A DNA stretch of 64,000 nucleotides from Nostoc sp. RI_552 (GTDB lineage Bacteria > Cyanobacteriota > Cyanobacteriia > Cyanobacteriales > Nostocaceae): the NCBI GenBank assembly GCA_016124525.1, contig WGNO01000026.1:57413-121412 (forward strand), in the 5' to 3' direction. The position numbers were made by a program, and so were the translations under genes. The notes under the pieces were generated by a model that had not been told where the DNA came from, searched no databases, and saw only the letters and a list, made by a program, of their open reading frames with translations. Below are positions 36,907 to 44,492 of the stretch, in pieces. Numbering within the stretch: position 1 is the stretch's first letter; each line of letters begins with the position of its first letter.

Positions 36907-37464
36907 TTATTGAATTTTACATAGGACTTGTCGCATTTTACGCATATTTGCGGGCAACTCAAAATTCATGGCTTGCTGAATAAAAACTGCTGGGATGGGT
37001 ATATTAGGGGTAGCTTTGACCTGATATGCCAACAAAGTGCCATTGCCAAAATCTTTTAAATCTAAAATAGCTGTAAAATCAAGAAAACTGCCTTTTTGCA
37101 TCCGGAATTGAATTTCTTGTCCTAGTAACTCTACAACATCAAGATAAATTTCGACTTGAGCCGTAAAAAATAAAAAAGTTTTCTGTGCTGCTTGATACAC
37201 CCGTTTAACTTCACCTTTGGACAAAACTTCACTTTTAGTGATGTCAGGGAAATATTGTACCCAACGAGGGTAATCAGTTAATTGCTGCCATACCTGTGAT
37301 CGCAATAACGGTAGATACATACAGGCGGTAACAGATCCACCCCAAGCTGTATGGGATTCTGTTTGCAACAAGATTTCACCCTTCATGAGTGACGATTCCT
37401 TGTCTTGACTCCAAGGCATGTTCAAACCTCTAATCATTGAGTCTGAGATATGAGACGCAGACAT
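36907..37464 (-). CDS. SRPBCC (START-like / polyketide cyclase) family protein
   Basis: A 185-residue protein. After about 25 variable residues it follows the SRPBCC fold: VTACMYLPLLRSQVWQQLTDYPRWVQYFPDI, a series of strands (KTFLFFTAQVEIYLDVVELL, EIQFRMQKGSF), and a long C-terminal helix (IPAVFIQQAMNFELPANMRK). These proteins hold hydrophobic ligands in a deep pocket. The ligand is unknown; lipids, carotenoids or tetrapyrroles are options. The start could also be a later Met (residue 10, 16 or 27). It stands alone. Confidence 0.8.
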   Translation of the reverse strand: MSASHISDSMIRGLNMPWSQDKESSLMKGEILLQTESHTAWGGSVTACMYLPLLRSQVWQQLTDYPRWVQYFPDITKSEVLSKGEVKRVYQAAQKTFLFFTAQVEIYLDVVELLGQEIQFRMQKGSFLDFTAILDLKDFGNGTLLAYQVKATPNIPIPAVFIQQAMNFELPANMRKMRQVLCKIQ

Positions 37465-37997
37465 ATTGATTCCAGTTACTCCTCAACTTCTCCACCTATC
37501 AGCGTTGAAACTGCGAGCTATATAAATAGCATTAATTTCAACCAACTCAATTTTGGTTCCAGGGCCATGCTCTGAAACCAATCTTTTGTACTACATTATT
37601 CCGAAGGTTTACTCAATAAACTGTATTTATTGTCACGGTTTTTTAAACCATAAGTTAGAATCTCAGAAAATACAACTACTTCTGGATGAAAATCCCATTT
37701 GGAACGGGCAGAATTGCACAAATACAATTTCATACGTATATGTACATAATTAAAGAAAATGTTTTTAATTGTCCTTGCATTTATATAATATAGATTGTCT
37801 GATAACAAATTTATCTTGTCAACATCAATAGTCAAATTTAATTTGACTTGAAAAAATTCGGTTGATTGTCAATAATTTGCAGTAAAATCCGGAACTTATT
37901 GCTAAAAAACAGATTTTTTTGGCGGTTGTTGAGAATGATGAAAATATTCATAATGTCAACAAAACAGTCTTGAGCTTGATTTGAGGGGCACATTATC
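37465..37997. promoter_or_regulatory. 533-bp divergent region
   Basis: No credible ORF. A TCCGGA hexamer at 37888-37893, about 105 bp before the small membrane-protein gene, matches the core of the heterocyst-type DIF promoter motif, but no convincing -10 box lies at the right distance, so this is not claimed. The rest is AT-rich. Confidence 0.35.
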
Positions 37998-38192
37998 ATG
38001 AGTCAATCTTCTTTAAGTCGGACACTAACCCAAGTTTTTGGCGTTCTTCTTGGTATTGGGGTAGGAGTGTGGTTGCTTAGAGGTTTTGGTGTTTTGACCT
38101 TTATTCCAGGTGGAGTAATAGGAGTATTAGTACTCGGGGCGATGGCTACAGGAATTGTGAGCTATATGCAAAGAACTTGGTGGCGCTTGTAG
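37998..38192 (+). CDS. Small two-helix membrane protein
   Basis: A 64-residue protein. Two hydrophobic segments (about 11-28 and 33-54) are rich in Gly and Val and separated by a Gly-Pro turn (FIPGG); the C-terminus is basic and aromatic (QRTWWRL). No named family was recognised. It precedes the rubredoxin gene by 31 bp on the same strand, so the two are probably cotranscribed and may be partners in an electron-transfer or assembly role (inference). Confidence 0.65.
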   Translation: MSQSSLSRTLTQVFGVLLGIGVGVWLLRGFGVLTFIPGGVIGVLVLGAMATGIVSYMQRTWWRL

Positions 38193-38223
38193 TGTAAATG
38201 TGTGATCCCAAGGGGTAAAAACT

Positions 38224-38388
38224 ATGGAAAATTATGTATGTACGGTTTGTGGTTACGAATATGATCCTGAAATAGGCGACCCTAATGGCGGTATAGGACC
38301 GGGAACACCTTTTGAAGATATCGCAGAAGATTGGGTTTGTCCAGTTTGCGGGGCAACAAAAGACTTGTTTGAACCTCTAGAATTGTGA
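38224..38388 (+). CDS. Rubredoxin
   Basis: A 54-residue protein. The iron site is complete: CTVCG (Cys6, Cys9) and CPVCG (Cys39, Cys42), with the conserved [20 protein letters not shown] loop region and DWVCP. AAGGGG precedes the ATG by 9 bases. It has no membrane anchor, so it differs from the C-terminally anchored RubA involved in photosystem assembly. It would be a soluble one-electron carrier. It lies between the small membrane protein and an FAD-dependent flavoprotein, which suggests a redox relay among the three. Confidence 0.95.
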   Translation: MENYVCTVCGYEYDPEIGDPNGGIGPGTPFEDIAEDWVCPVCGATKDLFEPLEL

Positions 38389-38412
38389 AAATAGTCGCTA
38401 GCCTAGAGGTAG

Positions 38413-39690
38413 GTGCTACATATAGAGACGTTTTTAGCTTTGAATATTAAACTATTGCCATTAAACATTGTAGTTATTGGGGGTGGCGCAGCTGGATTTT
38501 TTGGGGCGATCGCTTGTGCTGAAGTTAATCCTCGCGCCCAAGTCACATTACTGGAAGCTACTCGTCAACCACTGGCAAAAGTGCTCATTTCTGGTGGAGG
38601 ACGCTGTAATGTTACTCATGCTTGCTTTGAACCAGCTAAATTAGTACAAAATTATCCCAGGGGTGGTAAAGCCTTGCGGGGTGCTTTCACTCGGTTTCAA
38701 GCTCAAGATACGGTTAATTGGTTTAATAACCAGGGTGTTAGGTTAAAAACAGAAGCCGATGGGCGGATGTTTCCTGTTACAGATACTTCAGAAACTATTG
38801 TAGAATGTCTAATCAAAGGGGCGGCTCAATGTGGGGTAGAACTACGCACTGGGACACCAGTGGTTGCTGTGAAAAAACTACCTCAAGCACCAGGGTTTGA
38901 AATTCTGTTAAAATCTGGAGAAACTAAACAGTGCGATCGCTTACTATTAGCCACAGGAAGCAACCCTGTCGGGTATAAAATCGCTAGGGAATTTGGTCAT
39001 GATATTGAACCCCCTGTTGCTTCTTTATTTACCTTTAATATTCCTGACCCCAAGCTCAGGTCATTGGCTGGGGTGAGTGTCAACTCTGTACAATTACGGT
39101 TACCTGGTACGGTAAAACCCCAACTAGAACAAACAGGGCCATTATTAATTACCCACTGGGGTATGAGTGGCCCTGCTGTCCTGAAACTTTCGGCTTGGGG
39201 TGCAAGATATCTCCACGAAAATTGCTATCAAGCCACATTATTAGTCAATTGGCTACCTGACTTCAATCAAGAACAAATGCGGGAACAAATCTTAGCAGTT
39301 AAGACCCAATGGGGACAAAAAGCCATAGCTTTACATCGGGGAGTTGACTTACCCCATCGCCTTTGGCAATATCTTATTGATCGAGCGGGTATAACTACAG
39401 CAGACCGTTGGGCAGAACTATCCAACAAAAAATTAAATGAGCTGGTCCAAGAACTAACTCAGGGAAAATATTTAATTACAGGGAAAGGAGTTTTTAAAGA
39501 AGAATTTGTCACTTGTGGCGGTGTTAAGCTCAAAGATATCAACTTTAAAACCATGGAAAGTAAGTTAATTCCCGGACTTTACTTTGCCGGAGAAATTTTA
39601 GATATTGATGGTGTCACTGGTGGTTTTAATTTCCAAAGTGCTTGGACAACAGCATATTTAGCTGGTAATGCTATGGGAACTAGGGAGTGA
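38413..39690 (+). CDS. HI0933/YhiN-family FAD-dependent oxidoreductase
   Basis: A 425-residue flavoprotein. The start is taken as GTG at 38413; a start near LNIVVIGGG is possible. The FAD dinucleotide-binding motif is NIVVIGGGAAGFFGAI. Further family marks are ISGGGRCNVTHA, LLATGSNPVGYKIA, the LLITHWGMSGPAVL segment, and the C-terminal GLYFAGEILDIDGVTGGFNFQ. Members bind FAD in a fold close to BaiN/HI0933; the substrate is unknown. It ends 11 bp inside the end of the convergent ABC transporter gene. Confidence 0.9.
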   Translation: MLHIETFLALNIKLLPLNIVVIGGGAAGFFGAIACAEVNPRAQVTLLEATRQPLAKVLISGGGRCNVTHACFEPAKLVQNYPRGGKALRGAFTRFQAQDTVNWFNNQGVRLKTEADGRMFPVTDTSETIVECLIKGAAQCGVELRTGTPVVAVKKLPQAPGFEILLKSGETKQCDRLLLATGSNPVGYKIAREFGHDIEPPVASLFTFNIPDPKLRSLAGVSVNSVQLRLPGTVKPQLEQTGPLLITHWGMSGPAVLKLSAWGARYLHENCYQATLLVNWLPDFNQEQMREQILAVKTQWGQKAIALHRGVDLPHRLWQYLIDRAGITTADRWAELSNKKLNELVQELTQGKYLITGKGVFKEEFVTCGGVKLKDINFKTMESKLIPGLYFAGEILDIDGVTGGFNFQSAWTTAYLAGNAMGTRE

Positions 39691-41509
39691 AAATACCCGA
39701 ATTATCCCTAAAAATTTGATCAAATGTCCCCTGTGCTTCTACTCTACCTGCTTTGAGCACAACAATCTGGTTAGCGCGACGCAATACAGAAGGCCGATGA
39801 GAAACCACAAGACAAGTTGGTGTCCAAAGATTTTCCCCTTGTGTATTGCTCTTGGTAAATATCCGCGACCATAACGTTAATTCTGTTTCTACATCCAAGG
39901 CGCTGGAAAGGTCATCAAATACCAGTAACTCCGGTTGACGCACAAACATTCGAGCTGCTGCTACCCGTTGTATTTGTCCACCAGACAACCGCACTCCTTT
40001 AGAACCAACTATGGTGTCTAAGTTTTCATTCATAGTCGCCAAGTCTTTCTCAAACACAGCCATGTTTAAAGCTATGGCTACATCTTGGTTATCTTTAGAC
40101 AAACCCAATAAAATATTTTCTTGCAGAGTGTAGCTAAATAACTGAGGAATTTGGGGAGTATAAGCACTACGAGGTGGAACAAAAAAATTACCAGGGTTTT
40201 CCACTATATTTCCATTCCAGTAAATTTCTCCCCTTTGTTTAGGTAACAATCCTAACAATAAACGCAGTAATGTAGTTTTACCGGCACCAATTTCACCAGT
40301 AATTACAGTCAAACTACCGCGCTGAATTTCAAAGCTAACATCTTTAATTCCTTGGTGAGTACCAGGATAAATATATGTTAAATTAAATATAGTTAAAATT
40401 TGAAGTTTATCCTTTTCATTTCTCAAGGGTTGTTCTACTTTTGGCAAAGGTTTCTGTGCATTATTCAAGTCATTTAAATAAAGTTGATTCGGGGCTACTA
40501 ATGCATTTTCCGATACAGCAGATACTAAACTAGCCATACGTTCAAAAGATACTTCTGTCTGCTTAGACAACGCTAGAAAGGCACCAAAAGAGGTAAAAAA
40601 GCTAGTGACAAAAGAGAGGTTATAGACAAATAAAGCAAAGTCACCCACTGTTAACTGATTGGTCTCACTTTGCATTAATTGAGAAGCCAAGAGTAGAATT
40701 ATCCCTGTACCGACAGTCACCATATTTTGAAAAGCAGAATTGAGAATAGCGTTCAAAAGGCTATCTTTAATCATGGTTTGGCGACGTTGGTCATTTAAAG
40801 TACGAAAATAATCCAGGACATTTCTTTCTGCGCCAGCAACCTTAATCCCTTGTACTGAAGCAAATATTTCACCTAAAATTCCTGTAACTTTTTCAGTAGC
40901 TTGGCGACTGGCTTTTCTATACTTCTTAATCCGATTTTCTCCTCGTTGAATAATAGCCAACATAGCTACTAAGGGTAAAAACACACATAGTGTCATTTGC
41001 ACGTTGATACTCAATAAAATTACTAAACAAAAAACAGCAAATATTCCTTCTCCAGAAATTTCTGATATCCATGCAACGTTGTCTTCTATTTGTTCAGCGT
41101 CATCACGAAAATAGCTAATTATCTCCCCCTGTGATGCGGTCTTTTCAGCTTCTTGATTAACAATCATTGGCTGTGGAGTGTGATTTTCAAACAAGCTATC
41201 TAACAAATTAAATCGCAGTAATGAGCGCATAATAAAACGGTGCTGAGTTTTGGTGATACGTCCCGCAAATATAACTGCGATGTGTCCCAAATTTAGAGCT
41301 AGTAATAATGTAATTAAACTTATAGGTGATAATCCCAATATAGCTTTATTAGTTAAACTATTAAAAAATTCCCTGATGATTAAACCAGGTAGGGCAGGTA
41401 AGCCCATAATTAAAATCCAGTAGATACTATCAATGATGTATAGTTTTGGTTTATAGCAAATCAGTCGCCACAGTAACTGCCAATGTTTGCACTTTTTTGT
41501 TGATTCCAT
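39680..41509 (-). CDS. ABC half-transporter (TMD-NBD fusion) of the siderophore island
   Basis: A 609-residue protein. An N-terminal six-helix membrane domain (about 30-320) is fused to an ATPase with Walker A GEIGAGKTTLLRLLLGL, signature LSGGQIQRVAAAR and Walker B LLVFDDLSSALD followed by a conserved His in VVSHRPSVL. The fold is exporter-type, but in siderophore loci such half-transporters pair and can import (YbtP/YbtQ, IrtA/IrtB). It is 69 bp downstream of the second half-transporter on the same strand, so a heterodimer is likely. Transport direction cannot be decided from sequence. Confidence 0.9.
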   Translation of the reverse strand: MESTKKCKHWQLLWRLICYKPKLYIIDSIYWILIMGLPALPGLIIREFFNSLTNKAILGLSPISLITLLLALNLGHIAVIFAGRITKTQHRFIMRSLLRFNLLDSLFENHTPQPMIVNQEAEKTASQGEIISYFRDDAEQIEDNVAWISEISGEGIFAVFCLVILLSINVQMTLCVFLPLVAMLAIIQRGENRIKKYRKASRQATEKVTGILGEIFASVQGIKVAGAERNVLDYFRTLNDQRRQTMIKDSLLNAILNSAFQNMVTVGTGIILLLASQLMQSETNQLTVGDFALFVYNLSFVTSFFTSFGAFLALSKQTEVSFERMASLVSAVSENALVAPNQLYLNDLNNAQKPLPKVEQPLRNEKDKLQILTIFNLTYIYPGTHQGIKDVSFEIQRGSLTVITGEIGAGKTTLLRLLLGLLPKQRGEIYWNGNIVENPGNFFVPPRSAYTPQIPQLFSYTLQENILLGLSKDNQDVAIALNMAVFEKDLATMNENLDTIVGSKGVRLSGGQIQRVAAARMFVRQPELLVFDDLSSALDVETELTLWSRIFTKSNTQGENLWTPTCLVVSHRPSVLRRANQIVVLKAGRVEAQGTFDQIFRDNSGIFTP

Positions 41510-41578
41510 GATATGTTGTTAATTTGTAATTCTTAGTTCCTCAAACTCACAGGACGCGAACTGGAGAAAAAAGTGGTA

Positions 41579-43339
41579 TTAGGTTAATAAATCATTAAAG
41601 CCTGTCTGTAACAACTGGGCAAAACGCGATTGAGAATTTTTAACTAATTCTTCTCGTTGACCATATTCACTCACTCTACCTTGTTCTAAAATTAAAATTT
41701 GGTTTGCTCTTTGTACAGTGGCTAAACGATGAGCAATAATAATGCCTGTACGCCGAGTTAATAACTTATCAACAGCCCTTTCAACTAATTTCTCGGTGAT
41801 GGGGTCGAGACGAGAAGAAGCTTCATCTAAAATCACTAAACCAGGTTCTTTGAGAAACACACGAGTAAATGCGAGTAACTGAGCCTGTCCCGCAGATAAG
41901 CCGCTACTATCTGGTCCTAAATTTGTATCTAAGCCTTGGGGTAATGAATACAACCATTGTGATAATCCCAATATTTCTAAAGTTTCATATATGCGTTCTT
42001 CGCTAATGTCGTGGTCAAAAAAGGTGAGATTATTCCGCACTGTTGTTTGAAACAATTGCACATCCTGAGTTACTAATCCAACGTGTTTAGGTAAATCTGT
42101 CATGGGAACCTGGTTAATTGCTACACCTCCTAACTCAATTGAGCCTGATTGTGGGTCATATAGTCTCAATAATAACCGGGCTAAAGAAGATTTACCGCTA
42201 CCTGTACGCCCTAATAAGCCTAATACTTGACCAGCAGGTAAATTAAAAGATATGTCTTGCAATACCAAATCTTCAACGCCAGATTCTCGGTGATTGTAGC
42301 TAAATGAAATGTTATTAAAAGTTACTGCAAGTGCGCCGTGAGGGAGTTTCTGTTCCCCTCCTTTAGTGAGTTGGGATTTAACTGCGAGTAAATCTTGAAT
42401 CCGGTAAATACTAGCTTCTGCTTGTTGCAGATCTTCAAATTGGTCGCGAATTTGTTCAATGGGTTCCCTGAGTAAATTGGTGTAATAGTATAGTAAATAT
42501 ACTGTACCGATAGTAATAATATTTTGACTCCAAAGGTAAGCACCAACGCTTAAGGCGATGGTAGTCCCTAGGGTAAAAATACCGTTAGTTGTACCCCAAA
42601 GAATAGTACTAGCAAAGCGGGCTTGATGAAAGATGGGTAGCCAGCTTTGTAAAATTTTGTGGAAGCGTTGCATTACATAGCTTTTCGCTCCATTGGCGCG
42701 GATGTCTTCCATTCCGGCTAGTTGTTCACCCACGAAACCAAAAAAATCAGCACTAATTTGACGATAAGTTCTCCAATGGGGGACAGCTATAGAACGCAGG
42801 CGAATTAAAGTAGATAATGCTGTTAGGCTAAAAAATGCGATGGCTAAACCGGCTCGCCAATCTTCTGCAAAGAATACTACAATCACACCCGACATCAACA
42901 GCAAGTTCCCAAATATGTGAACGCTCAATCTAGAAAAGAACTGCTTCATAGTGTGAACATCACCATCTACCCTTTCTAGTAATTCCCCTGGTGTGGAGAA
43001 TTTATGAAAAGATAAATCTAGTTGCAAACAATGGTCAACTAAATCGGCGCGTAAAGCGTTGGTGGCTCTCCAAGCTATATTTTCGCCGTAGTAAGTAGCA
43101 GCAATGGTCATCAGTTGGGTGATTAAAGCTACAGTGATAAATACTAAAGCGGCTAAGAATAAATTTTCTCCTGAACCACCAGCTACAGCTGTGTCAATAA
43201 AGTAACGCAGAATTTGGGGATTAACTAATTGTAGTCCGATACTACCCAAAAGAGCCATGGCAAACTTAGCAACGCTTCCCCCTTGGGGTTTAAGATACTC
43301 TACGAGTAAGTTCCAATATTGCTGTAACCCAATTTTCAT
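41579..43339 (-). CDS. ABC half-transporter (TMD-NBD fusion), partner of the preceding one
   Basis: A 586-residue protein. Six membrane helices lie in about residues 20-310, followed by an ATPase with Walker A GRTGSGKSSLARLLLRLYD and Walker B LVILDEASSRLD. The signature reads LSAGQAQLLAFTR instead of LSGGQ, a change seen in one half of some asymmetric ABC heterodimers. It follows the FecB-like gene by about 100 bp. With the other half it probably moves a siderophore, its iron complex or a related substrate across the inner membrane. Confidence 0.9.
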   Translation of the reverse strand: MKIGLQQYWNLLVEYLKPQGGSVAKFAMALLGSIGLQLVNPQILRYFIDTAVAGGSGENLFLAALVFITVALITQLMTIAATYYGENIAWRATNALRADLVDHCLQLDLSFHKFSTPGELLERVDGDVHTMKQFFSRLSVHIFGNLLLMSGVIVVFFAEDWRAGLAIAFFSLTALSTLIRLRSIAVPHWRTYRQISADFFGFVGEQLAGMEDIRANGAKSYVMQRFHKILQSWLPIFHQARFASTILWGTTNGIFTLGTTIALSVGAYLWSQNIITIGTVYLLYYYTNLLREPIEQIRDQFEDLQQAEASIYRIQDLLAVKSQLTKGGEQKLPHGALAVTFNNISFSYNHRESGVEDLVLQDISFNLPAGQVLGLLGRTGSGKSSLARLLLRLYDPQSGSIELGGVAINQVPMTDLPKHVGLVTQDVQLFQTTVRNNLTFFDHDISEERIYETLEILGLSQWLYSLPQGLDTNLGPDSSGLSAGQAQLLAFTRVFLKEPGLVILDEASSRLDPITEKLVERAVDKLLTRRTGIIIAHRLATVQRANQILILEQGRVSEYGQREELVKNSQSRFAQLLQTGFNDLLT

Positions 43340-43437
43340 AAGTTTTAGCTATGAGCAAACTATATCTGGAGGCTGATTTCAGAGTACAGGAGTGATTATT
43401 TTTCAGCTAATTCTCGCTGTTTTACGCTTAATTACGC

Positions 43438-44400
43438 CTATGAAGATGGCAAATTTTTTCCTACTAAGTATTTGAATATGTCGTCCACAACTCCATTAGC
43501 TCCAATAATTCCCCATGAAGCAATCCATATATCACTTGTGACTGGATAAACACGATTTTCTTGTACAGCTGGTAACCGTAACCACAAAGGATGATTAATG
43601 AATTGTTGTAACTTTGATTCGTTATGTCCTCCTAGTATCAGAAAAACAGCGTCACCTTCTATTTTGGGAATTAATTCTAAGGAAATATTTTCTTGAGTTT
43701 TATTTTGATTTTGATATATAGGGCGAGGTAAACCTATTTCCTGTAAAATTAAGCCTCCAAATGAGCGATTCATATAAATCCGAGCATAACTTTTCCAAAA
43801 ATTCACTAAGGATACTTGGGTTTGTGGAAGATTATCACCCAGCTGTTGACGTAAATTTTTGATTCTTTGGTCATAGTCTTGCAGTAATTTTTCTGCTTTT
43901 TCTGTTTTACCAAGTGCTTCACCAAATTTTGTTAACCACCGCTTCCAGTCAATATCCCCCTGTGCTAAAACTGTGGGTGCAATTAAAGATAATTCCTCGT
44001 ATAAATTAGCATCCCAATCTAACCCTAAAATCAAGTCTGGTTTTAAATATAAAATTTTTTCTAAATTGGGTTGACCATTCATGCCAATTTTCTCAATTCC
44101 GTCGGTTAAATCGTCTAAATATTGCACAAAATTGTTATCGCTTAAGGTTGTGGCTGCTATTGGTTTGATTCCTAAAGCTAAAATATTATCTAAGCCACCT
44201 AAGACGACTATTCTCTGGGGATGGAAAGGTACTTTGGTTTGACCCATAGCGTGTCTGACCACCCGCACTGGATCTATATCAACAGAGTTTAAGTGAAAAT
44301 TTCGTGTATTATTAATTCCACAACTTATGATAATCAAACCTGTGGCAATAGTTAATAATAAGGATATAAAGTTACCGAAAAAAAATTTTCTTATTGGCAT
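43438..44400 (-). CDS. Iron-siderophore-binding lipoprotein (FecB/FhuD-like)
   Basis: A 320-residue periplasmic binding protein. The N-terminal hydrophobic segment ends in a lipobox (GLIIISCG, Cys27). The class III binding fold is visible: PQRIVVLGGLDNILALGIKPIA, NLEKILYLKPDLILGL, the long rigid helix region around EKAEKLLQDYDQRIKNLR, and a second lobe. It delivers ferric siderophore to an inner-membrane transporter. No FecCD-type permease is nearby; the two ABC half-transporters downstream are the only candidates. It is 92 bp downstream of the TonB receptor. Confidence 0.92.
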   Translation of the reverse strand: MPIRKFFFGNFISLLLTIATGLIIISCGINNTRNFHLNSVDIDPVRVVRHAMGQTKVPFHPQRIVVLGGLDNILALGIKPIAATTLSDNNFVQYLDDLTDGIEKIGMNGQPNLEKILYLKPDLILGLDWDANLYEELSLIAPTVLAQGDIDWKRWLTKFGEALGKTEKAEKLLQDYDQRIKNLRQQLGDNLPQTQVSLVNFWKSYARIYMNRSFGGLILQEIGLPRPIYQNQNKTQENISLELIPKIEGDAVFLILGGHNESKLQQFINHPLWLRLPAVQENRVYPVTSDIWIASWGIIGANGVVDDIFKYLVGKNLPSS

Positions 44401-44492
44401 AATTTATGCAAAATTTATTTCTGATATATTTGTAGGATTATTTTTAAGGTTTATACATAGGGTGAGCCATGTACCCATCCTGTGTTGAGTAT

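Noticed and set aside
37888..37893. TCCGGA as a heterocyst-type DIF promoter core
   Set aside because: No acceptable -10 box follows at the right distance, and the hexamer occurs several times inside genes of this window.
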